A DNA stretch of 64,000 nt, taken from Gemmatimonas phototrophica (lineage in GTDB: Bacteria > Gemmatimonadota > Gemmatimonadetes > Gemmatimonadales > Gemmatimonadaceae). The notes under the pieces are model-generated. The model worked only from the letters and a program-made list of their open reading frames with translations. It was not told where the DNA came from and did not search any database. The translations under genes were made by a program, and so were the position numbers. The stretch spans positions 3,968,001 to 4,032,000 of the forward strand of contig NZ_CP011454.1 in NCBI RefSeq assembly GCF_000695095.2, in the 5' to 3' direction. Below, piece by piece: positions 7,230 through 16,180 of the stretch (positions within the stretch are counted from its first letter, which is position 1; each line of letters begins with the position of its first letter).

Positions 7230-9548
7230 TCAACCGGTGGTACCGAACTGCCGCGTGAACTTCACAAAGATACTGCGCTGCTGCGGGCGAACCCAATTGA
7301 AGAATCCGGTCGCATCACGGCCATCGTTGAGCACGACGAAGAGGCCGGTGCCGGCCGTATTGAGCCAGCCGAAGCGTACGTTCGCGGACCAGATGCTTTG
7401 CTGATTGTTGTACTGCGTCAGCGTTTGTACGAAGATGCGCGGCGTGAAGAAGTAGTTGAGTCGCACGGCCTGCAGCGTCCGCTTGAAGTTCCCTTCCGGC
7501 AGGCGGACATCGTTGTGGTCCACCGTGAGTGAGCCGGAGAAAGTGGCGCCGCGACGGACCGTGAGGGTGCCGCTCCCCCCGTTGCGTGTGCCCGTCCAGA
7601 AGTTGCCGAAGTCGAAGCGACCAGTGGCCGTGATGTTTTCGCTGGGGTCGGTGGTGTAATCGAAGCCCAACGTGCCCCACTGGTACTGGCCCGCTGGCAA
7701 TACCACTCCTGGCGAGATCTCAAACGGCTGCGTGAGTCCTTCCTGCGAGATGTTCCATTCGGGACCGAAGCGTGAGCTGTTGGCGAACTCGATTTCCGTC
7801 ACGTCGATATGCCAGTATCCCGTTTGGCGAAAGCCATCTTCGATATCGTAGAAGCCGCGATAGCTGACGTGCGGATTCCATTGCCGAAACCATGCCCACT
7901 CCGGCTTGCGCCAGAGATACATCGCCATGGCGTCGAAGGCCCGGTATCCAGCGGGACGACTCATGAAGCCCACTTCCGGATTGAAATCTTCCCCGATCTG
8001 CGCGACCCGCGCGTTTGCGTTGAAGACGTTCGTGGCGAATGCCGCCCGCGCACTGTATGCCATGTCGTCTCCGGCACGCCCCGGCGTGGAGGTCTTCGCG
8101 GCCCACACATCGGTGGTCCACTTCTGCCCCAGTCCCCAGCGACCATCAATGGCAAACGTGCGATTCACATTGCCCGCGTCTTCCGTGGAAAGACGCTGCA
8201 CGGCCATGAGCCCCAGACGCGAGCGCGCGCCAACTTCCCGTATGGCACGCGCGACGGAATAGGATTGGCCGGAGGTTCCAGCTTCCGGTGCGTCGGTCAC
8301 CATCTGCAACAAACCAATGGTCGTATTTCCCACACGTCCCGACAGTCGCCCACCACCGAGAATCGGTTGCGGCGTTCCAGTCTCGGATATCCCAATGCGT
8401 CGCGTGAAAAAGAGATCCACCGCCTGTGGCGTGCCGGCGGAGAACACGCCGGCGTTTTCGAGGAAGAACGGCCGTTTTTCCGGGAAGAAGATCGGGAAGC
8501 GCGTGAGGTTCACCCGTTGATCATCCACTTCGACCTGCGCGAAGTCGGTGTTCACGGTGAGATCGAGCGTCAGCGCCGGGGTAACCCCGTACTTGATCTC
8601 TCCACCAAACTCTGAGGGAGAGGTGGACGACTTGAGACCACTGTTCCAGCGCGCCTGATTTGACGTCAGCACGTAGGGGGTCACCGTCTGAATACGCCGC
8701 ACGGGGAGCGTGAGCTCCGCCAGATTACCGGCCAGCGACAGACGATAGAGGTTGAACTGGCGGGGAATGAACGACCAATACAGCTCTTCGTTCTTGCGAC
8801 GAATCATACGTGCCACATTCAGCCCCCACGTCTGCTCGCCATTCGCCGACTGGTAACGCAACGTGGAGTACGGAATGCGGAACTCCGCACTCCACCCCAG
8901 AGAGTCCACCGTTGTCGCCACCGCCCAGCTGGCGTCCCAGTTCACGTTGAAGCCGCCCATGGCGCCGGCCTGCATACGGTTCTGCCCAGGCACGTTGGTC
9001 CCCCCCCCTTCGCCTTCCCGGATCACCTGCCCATCGTACTCAATGCCCGCCGGCGTGGTCGCAAAGACGAAGCCGTTCTGATGATCGTGGTAGGTGTCGA
9101 AGATGAACGCGACGTAATCGCTGTTCGCGAGCGTCACGTCGCGGATCTTTTCTCCGGGGATGATGAGCGACGGCTGCCGATCATACATGCGGGCGCCGAT
9201 GTACAGATACTTGCCATCGCTGGCGAAGCGTACATCGGTGCGCTCAGACGCGGGCACCCCTTCGTTCAGTTCGCGCTGCACGAATTCGGAGACCGGGGTA
9301 CCCTGTTGCCACAGTGCCTCATCGAGCCGGCCGTCAATCACCGGGGTCGCTCCGTCGGCCATCTTGATCACATTGACCGTGGGACGCGGGCGGGCACGCG
9401 CAGCGCGGGCAAAGGAATCGGCTACCGCGGCGTCAAGGCGCATGCCGCCAGCCGGCGGTGCAGGTTGCGCGGCGGCACCGGAGGCGGTGAGCGCAATGGC
9501 AAGACCGGCCAGAGACAACCGGGAGGTGCGGGAGGGGAGCGTCGGCAT
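7230..9548 (-). CDS. DUF5916 outer-membrane protein with CBM9-like domain
   Basis: 772 residues. A signal peptide (LAIALTASGAAAQPAPP) is followed by a carbohydrate-binding family 9-like domain (about residues 60-240: ATPVIDGRLDEALWQQG, YLYIGARMYD, DSLGWSAEFRIPYSTLRY). The rest is a DUF5916 region rich in alternating beta strands, expected to form an outer-membrane barrel (FPEKRPFFLENAGVFSAG, then repeated aromatic-ended strands). Such proteins are widespread in Gemmatimonadota and Bacteroidetes and are often listed as hydrolases, without proof. ATG 9548 starts the signal peptide. A TTGGGA-17-TACCGC promoter-like pair ends 5 nt upstream of it. The terminator at 6877-6902 may end this transcript. 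Confidence 0.85.
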   Translation of the reverse strand: MPTLPSRTSRLSLAGLAIALTASGAAAQPAPPAGGMRLDAAVADSFARAARARPRPTVNVIKMADGATPVIDGRLDEALWQQGTPVSEFVQRELNEGVPASERTDVRFASDGKYLYIGARMYDRQPSLIIPGEKIRDVTLANSDYVAFIFDTYHDHQNGFVFATTPAGIEYDGQVIREGEGGGTNVPGQNRMQAGAMGGFNVNWDASWAVATTVDSLGWSAEFRIPYSTLRYQSANGEQTWGLNVARMIRRKNEELYWSFIPRQFNLYRLSLAGNLAELTLPVRRIQTVTPYVLTSNQARWNSGLKSSTSPSEFGGEIKYGVTPALTLDLTVNTDFAQVEVDDQRVNLTRFPIFFPEKRPFFLENAGVFSAGTPQAVDLFFTRRIGISETGTPQPILGGGRLSGRVGNTTIGLLQMVTDAPEAGTSGQSYSVARAIREVGARSRLGLMAVQRLSTEDAGNVNRTFAIDGRWGLGQKWTTDVWAAKTSTPGRAGDDMAYSARAAFATNVFNANARVAQIGEDFNPEVGFMSRPAGYRAFDAMAMYLWRKPEWAWFRQWNPHVSYRGFYDIEDGFRQTGYWHIDVTEIEFANSSRFGPEWNISQEGLTQPFEISPGVVLPAGQYQWGTLGFDYTTDPSENITATGRFDFGNFWTGTRNGGSGTLTVRRGATFSGSLTVDHNDVRLPEGNFKRTLQAVRLNYFFTPRIFVQTLTQYNNQQSIWSANVRFGWLNTAGTGLFVVLNDGRDATGFFNWVRPQQRSIFVKFTRQFGTTG

Positions 9549-9706
9549 GTGATGCGGTAGGGTGTGAGGCGGAACCTCCCAATGTACGCTTTCCGGCGGC
9601 CAACCGTTCGGCGGGCATAGCGCCTCCGAAGCCCAGACCACGCCTTGCCGATCGCCGGTGGGAGTCTGCACTGGACAGAACGGCTCCACGGCAGCCGATT
9701 ACCCCT

Positions 9707-11020
9707 ATGTCTTCTGACCCCTCTTCCCGTCGCCAGTTTCTGGCGTTCTTGGCCGCCAGCCCACTCGCGGCGGCGGCTGGCATTGATGGCGAATGGCTGG
9801 CCCGTCTGGGCTACTCCACGGCGGCCAGCGACGCGGTGCTGGGGGCCGCCGATACAATGGCGTCACGCGCGATGGGCACGCACGGCGTGCTGCAGCCGCC
9901 GTTGATCAGCAAAGCGGCGGATGCGCTGGATGTGTTCGACTTTGAAGGCGTGGCCAAACAGAACATTCCGGTGGCGCACTGGGGCTATCTCATGACGGGC
10001 ACCGATGACGACGGCACCATTGCCGCCAATCGGGCCGGCTTTGATCGCTATACGCTCAAACCGCGCCGACTGATCGACGTAAGCAAGGTGGACGCCAGTG
10101 TCTCGTTCTACGGAACCCGATATCCATCCCCCATTGTGATCAATCCCCTGGGGAGTCAGAAGGCGTTTCACAAGGAAGGGGAGGTCGCCGTTGCCAAGGC
10201 GGCGCGGGCCAGAGACCACCTGATGGTACTCTCTACCGTGGCGACCACGTCCATTGAGGACACCATTGCGGCCCGTGGTGGCCCGGTGTGGTTCCAGCTG
10301 TACCATCAGAGCGACTGGTCGGTGACGAAGCAGATGGTGAAGCGCGTGGAGCGTGCGGGTGCGCCCGCCATTGCCTTCACGGTGGACCTGCTGGGCGGCA
10401 GCAACCGCGAAACCATGATTCGCGAGGCGCGCAAGGACACCCGTGATTGCATCAAGTGCCATATGGGTGGCGCGCCGCTGCCGGGGGTAAGCGGACGGGT
10501 GGACGACCGCGACAACCGCCGCAAACCCAATCTGGTGGGCTACGAGAAACTCCCGCCGCAGCTCGAGAAGGGGACTCCCACGTGGGAGTTTGTGGATCGC
10601 CTCAAGCAGAGCACCGGCATGAAGGTGCTGCTCAAGGGCATCGTGACCGCCGAAGATGCCGCTCTTGCCGTTGAACATGGCGTCGACGGACTCTTCGTCT
10701 CCAATCATGGCGGACGCGCCGAAAACTCCCGACGCGCCACCATTGTCTCCTTGCCCGAAGTGGTGATGGGTACCGGCGGCAAGATCCCCGTGATCTGCGA
10801 CGGTGGGTTCCGCCGAGGCACCGACGTGTTCAAGGCCATTGCTCTCGGCGCCACCGCCGCCGGTATTGGCCGGCCCTACATCTGGGGGCTCGGCGCCTTT
10901 GGACAGGAAGGGGTGGAAGCGGTGCTCGCCATTCTGCGCAAGGAGTTTGAACTCACCATGAAGCAGAGTGGCACCACGTCGCTGTCACAGATCAACGTGC
11001 GGCACATCGGGATGGCGTAA
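9707..11020 (+). CDS. Tat-exported FMN-dependent alpha-hydroxyacid oxidase (lactate oxidase/dehydrogenase-like)
   Basis: 437 residues. The N-terminus carries a twin-arginine signal (SRRQFLAFLAASPLAAAAG). The rest is the FMN-dependent alpha-hydroxyacid dehydrogenase TIM barrel: SPIVINPLGSQKAFH, VLSTVATTSIED, WFQLYHQSD, the lysine of KVLLKGIVTAEDA, the catalytic histidine in LFVSNHGGR and phosphate-binding CDGGFRRGTD. The usual RQLD after SNHGGR is replaced by AENS. It oxidises lactate or another 2-hydroxy acid to the 2-oxo acid, here probably in the periplasm. An odd CIKCH motif (C248, C251, H252) sits in the variable loop and matches the heme c attachment pattern. It overlaps the convergent gene at 10985 by 36 bp. 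Confidence 0.85.
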   Translation: MSSDPSSRRQFLAFLAASPLAAAAGIDGEWLARLGYSTAASDAVLGAADTMASRAMGTHGVLQPPLISKAADALDVFDFEGVAKQNIPVAHWGYLMTGTDDDGTIAANRAGFDRYTLKPRRLIDVSKVDASVSFYGTRYPSPIVINPLGSQKAFHKEGEVAVAKAARARDHLMVLSTVATTSIEDTIAARGGPVWFQLYHQSDWSVTKQMVKRVERAGAPAIAFTVDLLGGSNRETMIREARKDTRDCIKCHMGGAPLPGVSGRVDDRDNRRKPNLVGYEKLPPQLEKGTPTWEFVDRLKQSTGMKVLLKGIVTAEDAALAVEHGVDGLFVSNHGGRAENSRRATIVSLPEVVMGTGGKIPVICDGGFRRGTDVFKAIALGATAAGIGRPYIWGLGAFGQEGVEAVLAILRKEFELTMKQSGTTSLSQINVRHIGMA

Positions 11021-11638
11021 CGTCCAGGCGGTCCACAACATCCACACGGACTGCGCCACCACCACGGCCCCGAACCCCTGCACATCCAGGCGCAGATGCC
11101 CGCTGGCCATGCCCAGCCCCTGGGCAGCCGACACGATTATCCCCAGCAACCAGAGCCCACGCGGAAAACGCCCGTGGGCACGCATCGCGAGCGACCAGAA
11201 GAGGAACGCCATGGACGTGAGTCCCACGAACACCTTGGCGAAGGCTTGATTGATCGTGCCGGTATAGTGCAACTGCTGCAGGAAGAGCTCGCGATCGCTT
11301 CCAGCGGCTGACACAAGGCGCTCGGCCACGGCCGAGGCAATGAATCCGCTCGTAGCGGCGGCAATCATGATGGCAACCACTGCCAGCAGGTATGACACCG
11401 TGCCCGTCAGCGATAACACGGCCTGATGTCGCAGACGCCAGGCAACGGCCAGCATACCGGTGGTGAGGAGCGGCATGGCTCCAATGGCCAGCGCGTGCAC
11501 GAAACGCCCAAGTGATGCTTGCAGGTGTGCCGACGGACCTTGCACCATATCGGCGCCCGTGGGATGAAACGCCATGGTGATGAGAATGGCCGCCGATCCG
11601 ACCGCTAACGCAAGGGCTGCCTGTGAATCCCGTGACAT
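10985..11638 (-). CDS. integral membrane protein of unknown function
   Basis: 217 residues with six to seven hydrophobic helices (for example ALALAVGSAAILITMAFHP, FVHALAIGAMPLLTTGML, YLLAVVAIMIAAATSGFIA, and a C-terminal VVVAQSVWMLWTAW). There are no catalytic motifs. It starts at ATG 11638, divergent from the TetR gene at 11759, an arrangement usual for a regulator and its target. By analogy it may handle or sense a small molecule. The gene's 3' end overlaps the hydroxyacid oxidase gene. Confidence 0.7.
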   Translation of the reverse strand: MSRDSQAALALAVGSAAILITMAFHPTGADMVQGPSAHLQASLGRFVHALAIGAMPLLTTGMLAVAWRLRHQAVLSLTGTVSYLLAVVAIMIAAATSGFIASAVAERLVSAAGSDRELFLQQLHYTGTINQAFAKVFVGLTSMAFLFWSLAMRAHGRFPRGLWLLGIIVSAAQGLGMASGHLRLDVQGFGAVVVAQSVWMLWTAWTLRHPDVPHVDL

Positions 11639-11722
11639 GAATACTCCCGTAACTGGTTGCGGAGGCGTAGTGCAGTGCGAAGCTTTGGGGCTGGGCTGTG
11701 TAGCTCCGTGCACCTCGTTCCC

Positions 11723-11738
11723 GCGCAGGGTACTGCGC
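11723..11738. promoter_or_regulatory. palindrome, candidate TetR operator
   Basis: GCGCAG and CTGCGC face each other across GGTA (11729-11732), a 16-bp perfect palindrome 20 bp upstream of the TetR start and between the two divergent genes. Size and place fit an autoregulatory TetR operator; binding is inferred only. Confidence 0.4.
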
Positions 11739-11758
11739 TTTCCATTGCTGCGTCTGCG

Positions 11759-12361
11759 ATGTCGAACAAACCGCGGTCTGCTGTTCAACAACCCGGAGAT
11801 GACGACGCTCGCGTCGAGCGGAGCCTCCGCGCGCTGCGCGTGGCGATTGCGGAGCTGTTGACGGAGCGCGCATTCAGCGACATCACGGTACAACAGATCA
11901 TTGATCGGGCCGGTGTGGCCCGCGCGACGTTCTATGCACATTTCCGCAACAAGGACGATGTGCTGTACAGCAGCTACGAGCGCATGTTTCAGGGGATGGA
12001 AGCCCACCTCGATCGCGCGCCGTCGCGGCCGCCGCGGCTGGCACCCATGGCGGAGTTGCTCACCCACCTTGGTGAGTCCGGCACCGTGTTTGCGTCACTC
12101 AAGGCATCCGATCGGCTGGAGCCTATCTGGAGTCTGGGTACCGATTTCCTGGCCGACATGATTGAACGACGCATGAACCGGTTTGGGGGAATGCCGGTGA
12201 TGGACCCGCGACTGGCGGCGCGCATGCTGGCTGGCGCCTGCATCGAGATGACGAAGTGGTGGCTTGAGCATCCGGGACAACTCACGGCGCAGGAAATGGA
12301 CGCCAACTTTCACACCATGGCCCGTCGCGTGTGTTCGGCGCCTGGCGTCGTGCGGTCATGA
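11759..12361 (+). CDS. TetR/AcrR family transcriptional regulator
   Basis: 200 residues. The N-terminal helix-turn-helix is clear: ALRVAIAELLTERAFSDITV, then IIDRAGVARATFYAHFRNKDD (about residues 25-75), the standard TetR DNA-binding pattern. The C-terminal ligand domain contains ERMFQGMEAHLDRAP and ends with TKWWLEHP, as in many TetR_C domains. ATG 11759 is chosen over in-frame upstream codons because those extend through the divergent promoter region. Its stop overlaps the next gene as ATGA (12358-12361), so it probably controls the downstream barrel gene as well as the divergent membrane protein. Confidence 0.92.
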   Translation: MSNKPRSAVQQPGDDDARVERSLRALRVAIAELLTERAFSDITVQQIIDRAGVARATFYAHFRNKDDVLYSSYERMFQGMEAHLDRAPSRPPRLAPMAELLTHLGESGTVFASLKASDRLEPIWSLGTDFLADMIERRMNRFGGMPVMDPRLAARMLAGACIEMTKWWLEHPGQLTAQEMDANFHTMARRVCSAPGVVRS

Positions 12362-13752
12362 GGCGATGCGTGGGCACCTGGAAGGTGCGACTGCGTAGGC
12401 TGCTGCCCCTTTTTCTTGTGGTCCCGACAGGGCTGCTGGCGCAGTCCGCAACGGGGGCACCAGCACCAGCGCACGATCTGTTCGCTCCGCTGAAGAACAT
12501 CGCCCTTGCCGGTGATCGCCCGCTGGTACTGACCGTGGGAGGACAACTGCGCTGGCGCGAAGAGTTCTTCCGCGGATTCAATACGCTTCCCCTGGCTGAC
12601 GATCATGCGCAAACGCGCGTGCTGCTCACCACCGAACTCGTGGCGGGGCGGCGCACCGGCGCCTTCGCGCGTCTGTACGCCGAAGGGCGTGATGCACAGA
12701 GTTACGGTCGCAACTTGCCGGGTGGGGTGCGCAGCAACGACGCCGACCGTGCGGATTTTCAGACGGCCTACATTGATGCCGGGTATCGCAGCTCTCTGTT
12801 ACGGGTAGGTCGCCAGGAAATTGGACTGGCACGCGAGCGCATGTTCGGAGCGCCGGACTGGTCCAACACGCGGCGCAGCTCCACCGGGGCCCGCTTGCAG
12901 CTGGTGCATAAAGCGTTCGCCCTGGAAGCGGTGGACGCACGTCCCATCATTGTGCGATTGCGTAAACCCAATGTGGCCGACAGCACCCAGCGCTTCCGTA
13001 CCCTGTCCATTGGCAGCAGTGCGGGGGCGCGGCCGTTGGCACGCGGACTGCCTTCGCTGTGGCAGAGCTATTGGTACGAGCAGTCCGTTCGCCCGGCGTC
13101 AGGTCTGGCCAATCGTGCCTATCGCCTGACGAGCGGCGGTCGGGTGCAGTGGCAGTGGCGCACGGCCAAAACGCACGCCGTCAGTCACTCGCTGGAGTTT
13201 GAGGGCGCCCGGCAGTTCGGCACGGTGGGCACACGGGACATTCAGGCTGGCTTCTGGGTTGCCGAAGCGCAGTGGCAATTCAAGCGGGTGCTGGGAGCAC
13301 CAACGCTGGCGTTGGGGGTGGAAGAAGCCTCCAGTGAGCGTCCCGGCACCAGCAATACGCTGGAAGTCTTCTCCGTGATGTATCCCGCGGCGCACCAGCA
13401 CGGTGGTTACGCCGATGTGATTGGGCGCCCCAATGTCCGGGAGTTGCACGCCATCTCGCAGTGGAATCCACATCCTGCCCTGGATCTGCGTGGGGCGCTG
13501 TACTGGTTTGATCGCCTCCGGTTGGACGATGGCGTGTATACCAAACAGAACACCCTGTTCCGTGCCGCGGGCACGTCCCGAGCGCGCCATGTCGCGGAGG
13601 AAATCGACGTGACCGGTACCTGGCGGGCGACCACGCACCTGCGGGTCATCTTTGGCGGCGCGTTGGTGCTGCCTGGCGCGTTCCTGCGCGAAACGTTGGC
13701 CGACACGCAAACAGAGCGGTGGGGGTTCGTTGGCACTACCTTCGTATTCTAG
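12358..13752 (+). CDS. alginate-export-type outer-membrane beta-barrel protein
   Basis: 464 residues. The signal peptide is [15 protein letters not shown]. The mature protein has the signature of the alginate export (AlgE-like) family: [60 protein letters not shown] and, at the C-terminus, [19 protein letters not shown] ending in a terminal phenylalanine ([10 protein letters not shown]), the usual outer-membrane sorting end. It likely forms a channel for an anionic or small organic solute. Translation is coupled to the TetR gene by an ATGA overlap. The real solute is unknown; family members outside Pseudomonas are not tied to alginate. Confidence 0.82.
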   Translation: MRRCVGTWKVRLRRLLPLFLVVPTGLLAQSATGAPAPAHDLFAPLKNIALAGDRPLVLTVGGQLRWREEFFRGFNTLPLADDHAQTRVLLTTELVAGRRTGAFARLYAEGRDAQSYGRNLPGGVRSNDADRADFQTAYIDAGYRSSLLRVGRQEIGLARERMFGAPDWSNTRRSSTGARLQLVHKAFALEAVDARPIIVRLRKPNVADSTQRFRTLSIGSSAGARPLARGLPSLWQSYWYEQSVRPASGLANRAYRLTSGGRVQWQWRTAKTHAVSHSLEFEGARQFGTVGTRDIQAGFWVAEAQWQFKRVLGAPTLALGVEEASSERPGTSNTLEVFSVMYPAAHQHGGYADVIGRPNVRELHAISQWNPHPALDLRGALYWFDRLRLDDGVYTKQNTLFRAAGTSRARHVAEEIDVTGTWRATTHLRVIFGGALVLPGAFLRETLADTQTERWGFVGTTFVF

Positions 13753-13780
13753 ACGTGCCATCACCACTTGCTCATTGATC

Positions 13781-14134
13781 ATGTCCGACGACACTGCATT
13801 TCCACCCTGCCCGTCCTGCTCGTCGCCCTACACGTACGAAAGCGGCACGCTGCTGGTGTGCCCGGAGTGCGCGCACGAATGGACGGCCGGTCCGGCGGCG
13901 GCCGTGCCTGCGTCCGAGAGCACCAGCATCCGGGATGCCGTAGGCAATGTGCTGGCCGATGGCGATACGGTGACCGTGATCAAGGATCTCAAGATCAAGG
14001 GCACCTCCTCGGTGGTGAAGGTGGGCACCAAGGTGAAGAACATCCGTCTGGTGGGCGGCGACCATGACATCGATTGCAAAATCGATGGCATTGGCCCCAT
14101 GAAGCTCAAGTCGGAGTTTGTGAAGAAGGCGTGA
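13781..14134 (+). CDS. yjdM: YjdM/PhnA family zinc-ribbon protein
   Basis: 117 residues. The N-terminal zinc ribbon has four cysteines ([13 protein letters not shown] and VCPECAHEW), followed by the compact PhnA domain: [20 protein letters not shown], then [25 protein letters not shown] ending in [11 protein letters not shown]. It is full length for the family. Despite the historic PhnA name, the protein is not part of phosphonate lyase and its role is not known. It overlaps the end of the convergent gene at 14106 by 29 bp. Confidence 0.95.
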   Translation: MSDDTAFPPCPSCSSPYTYESGTLLVCPECAHEWTAGPAAAVPASESTSIRDAVGNVLADGDTVTVIKDLKIKGTSSVVKVGTKVKNIRLVGGDHDIDCKIDGIGPMKLKSEFVKKA

Positions 14135-15317
14135 CGCTCGCGCCATGGGAGGCGTGCCACAAAACGCCTCCCCGGTAGCGCGGAAAACCAGCGTACTTGA
14201 TGCTGGCAATATCACAGTCGGCCGCAGCGCAAGCGCTGCCGGCGTCCAAGGCCTGCTGTGCAGCATCCTCCATGGCACCAACGCAGTGCGCAACGATATC
14301 CTGAGGGCCAGCTGCGACGGGCGATGAGTCATTGACCGTCAGCCCCCAGGCGGCGAGCGTGCCGTATACGGTTTCTCGCGCGTGCCCCTGATGCACCAAC
14401 TGCTCAATGGAAGCGTCCCGTGCGTTTCGGATAATGGCGCCGAGTGCCGCGACATCGACACCTGACTTTTCCGACTTTCGCACATCCCGTTCCGCAAAGA
14501 ATGCGTACACCAACGCCTGCCGCTGGGGACTGGCGAGACACTCCATGAACGCCGCGCTTTCGTACGCGCTCCCGCTCTCAAAGTCGAGCGTCACTGCAGC
14601 CTCAACGCAGTCCACGATGCGGGCGGGTGAATAGAGATTGCGATATGCCGAGGGCAATGTGGCCCGTGCCGCAGCGATCTCAGCCCCCGCCAACGAGGAA
14701 TCCTGCAGCGCCTTTCCCTCTCGCGCGCGGCGCAGCGCACCACCCTCCCGCGCGAATGCGTGGGCGCGCGACATCGCCTCGACCACCGGTTGCTCATGCA
14801 CGACATCCAGCAGACCGGCCTGCACCGCCTCATTGGCCGCCAGGCGGCGGGCAGTCAACATGAGATCGAGGGCCAGTGCAGCACCCGCCAACCGCGGCGC
14901 GCGCTGGGTTCCGCCGGCTCCCGGCAACAGTCCAAGCAATACTTCGGGGAAGGCGATCTCTACGGCGGGTGATGCCACCCGATAGTGGCACGCCAACGCT
15001 ACCTCCAGGCCACCGCCCAGGGCCGGCCCCTGCATGGCCGCGACGATCGGCTTGCGGCACAACTCCATGCTGTTGCAGACCGTGTTCAACATGGGATCAA
15101 GCCGTGGACCGGCAAACTCCCGGATATCCGCGCCGCCAATGAACACCGTGCCGGTACTGCAAAGCACCATAGCACCCAGCGTGGCATCGGCTTCGAGTTG
15201 CTCCAGGGCGTCCATGAGTCCGACCCGAACGGCATGACTCAGCGCGTTGACAGGCGGATGGTCGATGGTCACCACGAGGACATCGCCGTCGCGGACGGTC
15301 TGTACCAGCGCAGTCAT
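14106..15317 (-). CDS. crotonase fused to a remnant of a 3-hydroxyacyl-CoA dehydrogenase (internally shortened FadB/FadJ type)
   Basis: 403 residues. Residues 1 to about 190 are an enoyl-CoA hydratase with both catalytic glutamates (GGGLEVAL and FPEVLLG). They are followed by the linker found in bifunctional FadB/FadJ enzymes ([20 protein letters not shown]). The sequence then passes directly to the last helices of the dehydrogenase C-terminal domain ([19 protein letters not shown]). The NAD-binding domain with GxGxxG and the first C-terminal repeat, some 300 residues, are absent. It should hydrate an enoyl-CoA intermediate of the anthranilate pathway, leaving oxidation to another enzyme such as the SDR at 20412. 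It is the last gene of the island, 6 nt after the RidA gene. Confidence 0.88.
   Translation of the reverse strand: MTALVQTVRDGDVLVVTIDHPPVNALSHAVRVGLMDALEQLEADATLGAMVLCSTGTVFIGGADIREFAGPRLDPMLNTVCNSMELCRKPIVAAMQGPALGGGLEVALACHYRVASPAVEIAFPEVLLGLLPGAGGTQRAPRLAGAALALDLMLTARRLAANEAVQAGLLDVVHEQPVVEAMSRAHAFAREGGALRRAREGKALQDSSLAGAEIAAARATLPSAYRNLYSPARIVDCVEAAVTLDFESGSAYESAAFMECLASPQRQALVYAFFAERDVRKSEKSGVDVAALGAIIRNARDASIEQLVHQGHARETVYGTLAAWGLTVNDSSPVAAGPQDIVAHCVGAMEDAAQQALDAGSACAAADCDIASIKYAGFPRYRGGVLWHASHGASVTPSSQTPT
14147..14172. repeat. 9-bp hairpin just after yjdM
   Basis: GGGAGGCGT and ACGCCTCCC flank an 8-nt loop (14156-14163), starting 12 nt after the yjdM stop and inside the 3' end of the convergent crotonase gene. 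There is no T-run, so it is at best a weak or factor-assisted terminator. Confidence 0.4.
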
Positions 15318-15323
15318 GTGTAC

Positions 15324-15719
15324 TCAGTCCGGAATAACGGCCGTCACTTCAATCTCCACCTTCGCCCGTTCTTCCATGAGGGCCACCACCTGCACGGCCG
15401 TCATGGCAATGTCGTAGTGGCCGATGAGCTCACGAAAGGCCGCACCTATCCCCGGCAGCGCCTCACGATACTCATCGCGATTGGTGACATACCACGTCAT
15501 GCGGACGATGTGGTGCGGTGTCGCCCCGGCTGCCGCCAGCACTTCCACGACATTGGCCAAGGCCTGTCGCGCTTGCAGTGCAAAATCATCCGTGTGAAAG
15601 ATCTCGTGCTCGTCCCAGCCGATCATGCCGGCGACATGGATCTGTTGCCCGCGCGCCGCCACGCCATTGGCGTACCCGCGGGGCCGCTTCCAGCCTACGG
15701 GGAGAAGTGGGGTATTCAT
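15324..15719 (-). CDS. RidA family (YjgF/UK114) protein
   Basis: 131 residues covering the whole RidA fold: QQIHVAGMIGWDEHEIFH, FALQARQALANVVEVLAAAGA, VRMTWYVTNRDEYREALP, and the C-terminal AVQVVALMEERAKVEIEVTA. RidA enzymes hydrolyse enamine and imine intermediates. The arginine that binds the carboxylate in true RidA (near position 105, in a R-x-x-V context) is not evident; a glutamate-rich ALMEERAKVEIE takes its place, as in RidA subfamilies tied to degradation pathways. Being embedded between the thioesterase (4-bp ATGA overlap) and the crotonase suggests it removes the amino group from the enamine product of the anthraniloyl-CoA monooxygenase/reductase. Confidence 0.9.
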   Translation of the reverse strand: MNTPLLPVGWKRPRGYANGVAARGQQIHVAGMIGWDEHEIFHTDDFALQARQALANVVEVLAAAGATPHHIVRMTWYVTNRDEYREALPGIGAAFRELIGHYDIAMTAVQVVALMEERAKVEIEVTAVIPD

Positions 15720-16180
15720 GCAGACTCCGTCGGTGTCGCCATGAACGTTTCGATGGCGTCGCGCAGATCAGTGGGAAAGGCCATGGAGCGATGGGTGTCG
15801 AGATTGGTGCAGACAATGACTTGTCGCGCCTCAACACGCACGCCGTTGGGACCGTGCACCATGAGCTGCAGGGTGAGGGATTTGTTCCCGAGCTGTTCCA
15901 CTTCGAGGCCGAGTGTAATGAGGTCGCCCATGGTGCTGATGGCCCTGAAGTCTGTTTCGAAGCGCACGGTGGGGAGCCCCACCCGTCGGGGGCCCAGCAG
16001 GTCACCGTACGCGATGCCAAGCCCTTCAGTGACCCAGTCATCGACGAGATTCTGAAACATCACGTAATACTGCGCAAAGAACACGATGCCAGCCGGATCG
16101 CAGGCGCTAAAGGGCACCCGCATCTGTTTGGCGAAACGGGGACGCGCTGGAGAGGTCTCAGCCAATGTGAGGACGGTCAT
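15716..16180 (-). CDS. acyl-CoA thioesterase, 4-hydroxybenzoyl-CoA type hot-dog fold
   Basis: 154 residues with the 4HBT signature: FSACDPAGIVFFAQYYVMFQ near the N-terminus (catalytic aspartate in CDPAG), then VDDWVTEGLG and GLPTVRFETDFRAISTMGD. It hydrolyses aryl- or acyl-CoA thioesters in the cytoplasm. In aerobic CoA-dependent aromatic pathways such thioesterases prevent CoA from being trapped in dead-end thioesters, which is the likely role here. It overlaps both neighbours by ATGA (16177-16180 upstream, 15716-15719 downstream), so its translation is tightly coupled to the ligase and RidA genes. Confidence 0.9.
   Translation of the reverse strand: MTVLTLAETSPARPRFAKQMRVPFSACDPAGIVFFAQYYVMFQNLVDDWVTEGLGIAYGDLLGPRRVGLPTVRFETDFRAISTMGDLITLGLEVEQLGNKSLTLQLMVHGPNGVRVEARQVIVCTNLDTHRSMAFPTDLRDAIETFMATPTESA

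Noticed and set aside
13781-14134. Phosphonate metabolism because of the PhnA name
   Set aside because: The family name is historical; no C-P lyase or phosphonatase gene lies nearby.
15716-16180. Missing kynurenine formamidase
   Set aside because: The hot-dog fold and CDPAG motif are those of a thioesterase, not of a cyclase-family or alpha/beta formamidase.
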